Under the pieces are notes generated by a model. That model had not been told where the DNA came from, did not search any database, and saw nothing but the letters and a program-made list of their open reading frames with translations. The translations under genes were made by a program, and so were the position numbers. From contig JBBSTY010000033.1 in the NCBI GenBank assembly GCA_038235385.1, positions 1-28,939 on the forward strand: DNA of 28,939 nt. Direction: 5' to 3'. The stretch comes from JBBSTY01 sp038235385 (GTDB lineage Bacteria; Actinomycetota; Acidimicrobiia; Acidimicrobiales; Acidimicrobilacustridaceae). Below are positions 24,653-28,939 of this stretch, piece after piece. How positions within the stretch are numbered: the stretch's first letter is position 1; every line of letters begins with the position of its first letter.

Positions 24653-25582
24653 ATGGCGCTGCCCGAGGAGCTGCAGGAGCTGGCCCAGAAGGTCTCCAAC
24701 TGGGGACGTTGGGGCGACACCGATGAGCGTGGCACCCAGAACCTGATCGACGCCGATGCCACCCGACGCGGGCTCGCGCTGGTGCGCGACGGGCGGCACC
24801 GCTCGCTGGCGATCCCCCTCGATCCGTCCGCTCCCCAGCGGGGAGGTGCGCCGGGGCGAATCGCACCGTTGCGCACGATGCTCATGGTCAACCAGACCTT
24901 CACCGGTCAGGACGGTGATGCGGCCTGGAACGACGACACCGTGGTCATGGCGCTCGCAGCCGGCACCCACATCGACGCGCTGGCGCACTGCTCCTACGGC
25001 GGCTCCATCTACAACGGCTTCCCCGACACCGTCGTCACCGCCATGGGTGGAGCGACCCGGTGCGGCGCGGACAAGATCGACCCGATCATGAGCCGCGGCG
25101 TCCTGCTGGACCTCCCCGCCGCGAAGGGCCTCGACCGTCTCGATCCCGGGTACGCCCTCACCGCCGAGGACCTCGACGCCGGCGTGGAGCTGGCGAAGGT
25201 CACCCTCCAGCCCGGCGATGTGGCCCTGATCCGCACCGGCCAGATGCAGCACCACCACCGGGGCGACGTGGAGGCCTACAACCACGAGAGCCCTGGCCTG
25301 TCGACCCACACGATCGAGTGGGTGCGCGACCACGACCTCGGCGCGGTCTTCACCGACACCTACGTGTACGAGGTGTGGCCGCCCCAGGACTGGGCGGCGA
25401 TGATGGTCGTGCACATGATCCACCTGCGCGACATGGGCCAGATCCAGGGACAGAACTTCGATCTGGAGGCGCTGGCCGCAGACTGCGCCGACGCCGGCCG
25501 TCACGAGTTCCTCTTCACGGCCACGCCCGAGCCCTTCACCGCGGGGTGCAGCGCGCCGGTGAACCCGGTCGTCACGTTCTGA
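24653..25582 (+). CDS. Cyclase-family metal-dependent hydrolase (kynurenine formamidase-like fold)
   Basis: A 309-residue protein of the cyclase family (PF04199), whose members hydrolyse amides or cyclic esters such as N-formylkynurenine or isatin. The metal-binding motif is AGTHIDALAH, with His106, Asp108 and His112. SRGVLLDLPAAKG and PGDVALIRTGQMQ (strand and RTG motif) are typical, and HTIEWVRDHDLGAVFTDTYVYE with the downstream MMVVHMIHLRDMGQIQGQNFDLEALA supplies the second half. A hydrolytic opening of a lactone or cyclic intermediate would fit the operon, but this is inferred. It starts 3 bp after the alcohol dehydrogenase and is the last gene of the operon. Confidence 0.9.
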   Translation: MALPEELQELAQKVSNWGRWGDTDERGTQNLIDADATRRGLALVRDGRHRSLAIPLDPSAPQRGGAPGRIAPLRTMLMVNQTFTGQDGDAAWNDDTVVMALAAGTHIDALAHCSYGGSIYNGFPDTVVTAMGGATRCGADKIDPIMSRGVLLDLPAAKGLDRLDPGYALTAEDLDAGVELAKVTLQPGDVALIRTGQMQHHHRGDVEAYNHESPGLSTHTIEWVRDHDLGAVFTDTYVYEVWPPQDWAAMMVVHMIHLRDMGQIQGQNFDLEALAADCADAGRHEFLFTATPEPFTAGCSAPVNPVVTF

Positions 25583-25605
25583 GCAGCGGCCCCGGGCCCG
25601 GAGCG

Positions 25606-25629
25606 GCACGCCCACCGGGACCGGCGTGC
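25606..25629 (+). terminator. Hairpin after the cyclase operon
   Basis: GCACGCC and GGCGTGC pair perfectly around a 10-base loop, 23 bp after the cyclase stop. There is no T run. The rest of the 156-bp gap is GC-rich with a TACCGT -10-like box near 25707. Confidence 0.45.
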
Positions 25630-25738
25630 GAGCCGCCCGACCCGCAATCGGGCCCTGTGCAGGTCGGGGCCCGATCCGGATGCCGAACCGGGCTCTCGGG
25701 CCCGGGTACCGTGTCGGGGCAGCAAGCCGGTCGAGGGG

Positions 25739-27412
25739 ATGATGGGGTCGATCCAGGTGGGGGCGCTCGACGGTGACGCCGATCTCGATCTCGATCTCGG
25801 CGTCGCGACGAGCGCGAGCGACCCGTCGTCGGCCGAACGATGGGCGGCGTGGACGTTCGTCGCCGCGTTGATCGTGGCGGGACCGCTGCTGCTGGTGGTG
25901 GGCAACCAGCGGTGGTTCAGCACCGACGAGTGGGGTCTGCTCGTCAGCTACTCGCTCGACGACCCGGCGGGGCTCTTCGCGCCGCAGAACGGGCACTGGT
26001 CGACGATCCCCGCGGTCGTGTTCCAGGCGCTCTACGAGGTGGTGGGCCTGCGGAGCTACGCCGTGTACGAGGCGATGAGCGTCGGGACCCACCTGCTGGC
26101 GGTCGTGTGCATCCGGGCGATCATGCGTCGGGCGGGGGTGGGCGCCTGGGTCGCGACCCTCGCCGCGTCGAGCCTGCTGCTCTTCGGCAGCGGCATGCAG
26201 AACATCTTCGTGGCCATCCAGATCAGCTTCGTCGGGGCGTTCGTCCTGGGCGTGACCCAGGTGCTGCTCGCCGACCACGACGATCTGGGATGGCGCGACG
26301 CGGCGGGTGTCGTCGCCGGGATCGGCGCGCTGATGTGTTCGGCCGTGGGTGTGGCGATGATCCCCGTCGTCGCGGTCGCCGTGCTGCTGCGCCGGGGGGT
26401 GCGCGTCGCCCTCCTGCACGTGGTGCCCCTGCTCGTCGTGTACGGCTCGTGGTACCTGTGGCAGCAACCCCGCACGACCGTTCGGCCCGACGACGTCGGC
26501 ACCGTCGACGTCGTCGGGAACGTCCTGCGCTGGGACGTCGACGGCTTCGCCGCGGGTCTCGGGCATCTCGCCGGTGGGCCCGTCCTCGGCGTGCTGCTCG
26601 CAGGCGTGCTCGTGGTCGGACTCACGGTGGCATGGCGCGCCATCTCGTGGTCGACCTTCCGGCGCACCCAGGGAGCGCCCGTCGCGCTCCTGGTCGGAGC
26701 GGTCACCTTCCTCAGCCTCACCGGGTACGCCCGCTGGATGGCGTCGGGTTCGGATGCCTTCGCCGACACCAGTCGCTACCAGCACATGGTGGTGGCGTTC
26801 ACCGTCCCGGCGATCGGGGTGGCCGTCGATGCGCTCGTGCGCCGGTGGCGCGCCAGCATCGCCGCGCTCGGCGTCCTGTTCGTCGTCGGGTTGGTGGCCA
26901 ACATCGCGGTGTTCGGCGAGGCGTCGGCCTTCCTCGGCCCCCAGTGGGACCACCACCGCGACGTGGTCCTCGGCACGACCCGATCACCGCTCGCGACGCA
27001 GGTGAGCCCGAACGTCCGTGTCGACCCGGCCGGCGCCTTCTTCCTCGACATCGGGTGGTTGTTGGAGGCCGACCGTCTCGGTCGCCTCCCGGACCCGACG
27101 CCCATCGATCCGAACACCCAGGCCGAGTTCCCGGTCCGACTCGGTTTCCGTCAGGGTCTGTTCGGGACGAACCCGGCCGACTGCGAGGTCCGAGACGAGA
27201 TCACCCTCACCCCTCGGGCCGGCCAGGTGTACCGGATCACGCCGAAGGGCGCGGCCATCGGGGTCCGCTCGGTCGACGGGGCCGGTGACCCCACGTCGCC
27301 GACGGTGGAGTTCGTGCGCGGCCAGGGCCGGTACTTCATCGCCGAGCTCGCCGATCAACGCCTGGAGATCCGGCCCGCCGGCTCCGCCGCCGGATTCGAG
27401 ATCTGCTCCTGA
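25739..27412 (+). CDS. Polytopic membrane protein, GT-C glycosyltransferase-like
   Basis: A 557-residue integral membrane protein with about ten hydrophobic helices between residues 38 and 400 and a C-terminal soluble part of about 150 residues. The loop after helix 1 has WFSTDEWGLLVSYSL (59-73) with an Asp-Glu pair, then QNGHWSTIP; acidic residues there are typical of GT-C glycosyltransferases of the PMT/ArnT type. I cannot name a specific family. The N-terminus contains an Asp-Leu run (DADLDLDLG) coded by repeated GATCTC. Start choice is between adjacent ATGs at 25739 and 25742; GAGGGG directly precedes them, favouring 25742 slightly. The donor and acceptor are unknown. Confidence 0.7.
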   Translation: MMGSIQVGALDGDADLDLDLGVATSASDPSSAERWAAWTFVAALIVAGPLLLVVGNQRWFSTDEWGLLVSYSLDDPAGLFAPQNGHWSTIPAVVFQALYEVVGLRSYAVYEAMSVGTHLLAVVCIRAIMRRAGVGAWVATLAASSLLLFGSGMQNIFVAIQISFVGAFVLGVTQVLLADHDDLGWRDAAGVVAGIGALMCSAVGVAMIPVVAVAVLLRRGVRVALLHVVPLLVVYGSWYLWQQPRTTVRPDDVGTVDVVGNVLRWDVDGFAAGLGHLAGGPVLGVLLAGVLVVGLTVAWRAISWSTFRRTQGAPVALLVGAVTFLSLTGYARWMASGSDAFADTSRYQHMVVAFTVPAIGVAVDALVRRWRASIAALGVLFVVGLVANIAVFGEASAFLGPQWDHHRDVVLGTTRSPLATQVSPNVRVDPAGAFFLDIGWLLEADRLGRLPDPTPIDPNTQAEFPVRLGFRQGLFGTNPADCEVRDEITLTPRAGQVYRITPKGAAIGVRSVDGAGDPTSPTVEFVRGQGRYFIAELADQRLEIRPAGSAAGFEICS

Positions 27413-27446
27413 GCACCACGCCGCCCATCGGCAACGCCCGGCCGGC

Positions 27447-28592
27447 TCACGGCTTCGGGTAGGTGGGCGACCACGCATCCTGGAGGAACACCTCGGGCGA
27501 GCCGGTGCCATCGGCGGGCACGACCCACACATCGGTGGCCGAGCTCGCCTCCGCCTGCTGGGGAAGGCCGTAGAGGATGTGCTGATCGTCCAGCCACTCC
27601 GGCTGGTCGTCGACCGAACGCGTCTCGGCCGTGTCGGTCACCGAGCCGGTCGCGAGATCGAGGACCGCGAGTCGCCAGGCAGCAGGTCCGAGCGTGTCGC
27701 CCGTGCGTTCCTTGAACGCGATGCGGGTCCCGTCGGGTGACAGCATCGGGCACTCGACGCCGGCCCGCACGGTCGTGAGCGTGCGGGCGTCGAGGTCGCC
27801 GCGCACCAGGTAGGTCACGCCACCGGTCGCCGCCGTCGCGTAGAAGGTCCGCGGGTCGCTGCCGAAGGTGACCCCCCAGAAGTTCCGGTCGGCGGCGTCG
27901 ACGACGGCTCCGTCGCGCCAGAGCGAGAACTGCTCGAGATCGCCGAAGGACTCGCCGGTGCGGAGATCGAGGATCTCGGTGAACGTCGAGAAGCCGATCG
28001 ACGCGTACGAGTGGCCGGTCACGAAGGCGGTGAGCGCACCGTACCGACCGTCGCTCGAGACCCGCGCCCGGCTGGGCTCGCCGGGCAGGTCGACCGTGAA
28101 CAGCTCGTGGTACTGGTCGTCGAGGATCACCGCGCGGTAGGAGGTGATCGCCCCGCGATCGGCGACGAGGCAGATCGCCCGATCGCCGCCCTCGGCGATC
28201 CGGTCGCAGCTGATGCCGGCGGAGGCGCGCCCGGCCGGTGACGGCGATCCGTCGGTGCCGATCGGCGCCAGCGCCACCTCGCCGTAGTGCGCCCCGAGCT
28301 CGGTGGAGCGGAACGTGACGTGGGGCTCGGCCCGGACCTGGTCGAGCGGGGCGGCCTGCTGGTCGGAGGTGGTCGACCCTGACGGGTCGGCACGGGGATC
28401 GGGAGCCGACCGGGCCACGAACACGATCCCGACGAGGCTCACGACCACGATCGCCGCGAGTGCGACCAGGTTGCGTGGCGATGCCCGCCGACCCGCATCG
28501 CCATCGCCATCGAGTTCGAGTTCGAGCTCGAGTTCGAGGTCGAGCTCGCGGTCGGTGTTCGATGCCTGCCGGTGCGATCCCGGTGCGGTCAT
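27447..28592 (-). CDS. Membrane-anchored beta-propeller-like (TolB/WD40-like) protein
   Basis: A 381-residue protein with a cytoplasmic N-terminal tail including an acidic repeat (RELDLELELELELDGDGD, 15-32), one transmembrane helix (about 41-61), and an extracytoplasmic region of some 310 residues. That region shows recurring strand motifs as in TolB-like propellers: SRARVSSDGRYGALTAF, GSDPRTFYATAATGGVTYL, ECPMLSPDGTRIAFKERT, WRLAVLDLATG, QPEWLDDQHILYGLP and DVWVVPADGTG. The SPDGTRIAF-type segment is the clearest sign. Function is unknown; sensing or scaffolding at the cell surface is possible. Its ATG overlaps the stop of the MFS gene by 4 bp, suggesting the two are translated together. Confidence 0.75.
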   Translation of the reverse strand: MTAPGSHRQASNTDRELDLELELELELDGDGDAGRRASPRNLVALAAIVVVSLVGIVFVARSAPDPRADPSGSTTSDQQAAPLDQVRAEPHVTFRSTELGAHYGEVALAPIGTDGSPSPAGRASAGISCDRIAEGGDRAICLVADRGAITSYRAVILDDQYHELFTVDLPGEPSRARVSSDGRYGALTAFVTGHSYASIGFSTFTEILDLRTGESFGDLEQFSLWRDGAVVDAADRNFWGVTFGSDPRTFYATAATGGVTYLVRGDLDARTLTTVRAGVECPMLSPDGTRIAFKERTGDTLGPAAWRLAVLDLATGSVTDTAETRSVDDQPEWLDDQHILYGLPQQAEASSATDVWVVPADGTGSPEVFLQDAWSPTYPKP

Positions 28593-28939
28593 GGCCCGAC
28601 CACCTGGGCGTCACGGGCCTGCTGAGGTGTCCGGCGGAGGATCCACAACGCGATGAACGCGGCGGTGGTCAACGCGATGGCGAACGTCGTCGCGGCGGTG
28701 GTCACCCCGGTCGCGGACCAGATGGCGCCGAACGCGGTCGACGCGACGATCTGGGTGATGGCACCGATGGTGACCATCACCGCCAGACCGGTCGTTCGCA
28801 TCGATGGCCCGACGGTTGCCGCCACGAGCGACATCAGCACCCCGTCGGTCGCCGCGAGGTGGATGCCGACCAGGGCCAGGAGCGCAACGGGCGCCGCCGC
28901 GGCCCGGGGGTCGTGGGCGAGGACGATCAGCGCGCCGAC
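28589..28939 (-). CDS. MFS transporter, C-terminal part (cut by window edge)
   Basis: The last 116 residues of a major facilitator superfamily transporter whose start lies beyond the right edge. The segments LLALVGIHLAATDGVLMSLVAATVG and RTTGLAVMVTIGAITQIVASTAFGAIW, then a final helix TTFAIALTTAAFIALWIL, match MFS helices 10-12; ATDGVLMSL resembles the ATDGVLMALAS pattern of drug/multisubstrate exporters. A short polar tail (RRTPQQARDAQVVGP) ends the protein. It overlaps the propeller-like gene by 4 bp (ATGA). The substrate cannot be judged from this part. Confidence 0.85.
   Translation of the reverse strand, partial: VGALIVLAHDPRAAAAPVALLALVGIHLAATDGVLMSLVAATVGPSMRTTGLAVMVTIGAITQIVASTAFGAIWSATGVTTAATTFAIALTTAAFIALWILRRTPQQARDAQVVGP

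Noticed and set aside
25775..25804. Inverted repeat GACGCCGA/TCGGCGTC as a regulatory hairpin.
   Set aside because: It lies inside the coding sequence and follows from the repeated Asp-Leu codons, so no separate role is supported.

Overview
The window is about 29 kb of very GC-rich DNA, dense in genes with strong G/C preference at third codon positions. Three things point to a free-living actinobacterium: many LLM-class (F420/FMN-type) oxidoreductases and SDRs, a FadA5-like thiolase, and leaderless-type promoters. Acidimicrobiia (Ilumatobacter-like) is my best guess, but the assignment is inferred from gene content, not from a marker gene. No rRNA, tRNA, CRISPR array, insertion sequence or phage gene was seen.

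Layout. 1-248: a perfect 14-bp tandem repeat (nine copies), then the leader of a FadA5-like thiolase (249-1400). A DUF427 protein and a two-helix membrane protein follow. 2618-4625 (minus): a TesB-type acyl-CoA thioesterase, then hisE and hisG overlapping by 4 bp. 4758-5615 (minus) and 5762-6673 (plus): an LLM oxidoreductase and an MFE2-type SDR diverge from a shared region holding a perfect hairpin, a -35/-10 pair and a TGAC-N5-GTCA dyad. 6705-8578: a SAF-domain lipoprotein overlapping an M1-family metallopeptidase. 8579-8880: a convergent gap with a perfect 11-bp hairpin and a coding-like stretch of minus strand.

8881-25582 is the accessory core and looks catabolic. It contains a second thiolase (minus); LLM + isochorismatase-fold protein; a TetR regulator; LLM; LLM + frameshifted SDR + EthD-like protein + SDR + SDR; a PIG-V-like membrane glycosyltransferase (probably unrelated); a double EthD-like protein (minus); and amidohydrolase + aldehyde dehydrogenase + Zn-alcohol dehydrogenase + cyclase-family hydrolase. 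Three promoter regions in this core (near 10.3, 14.0 and 20.65 kb) carry the same operator-like element, GAAC-N2-GTTC with further GAAC/GTTC blocks at 6-bp spacing. Its core resembles the KstR-type box TNNAACNNGTTNNA known from mycobacterial cholesterol catabolism. Together the genes suggest a regulon that oxidises a hydrophobic, probably alicyclic or terpenoid/steroid-like substrate: flavin or F420 oxidation, alcohol and aldehyde dehydrogenation, hydrolytic ring opening or decarboxylation, and thiolysis of CoA esters. The substrate cannot be read from the sequence.

25739-28939: a polytopic GT-C-like membrane protein (plus), then on the minus strand an MFS transporter (cut by the window edge) overlapping by 4 bp a membrane-anchored beta-propeller-like protein.

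Most notable: the three-site extended operator family, an isochorismatase-fold protein in which all three catalytic positions appear substituted, a single-base frameshift in an otherwise intact SDR, and a duplicated REP-like hairpin between two convergent genes.
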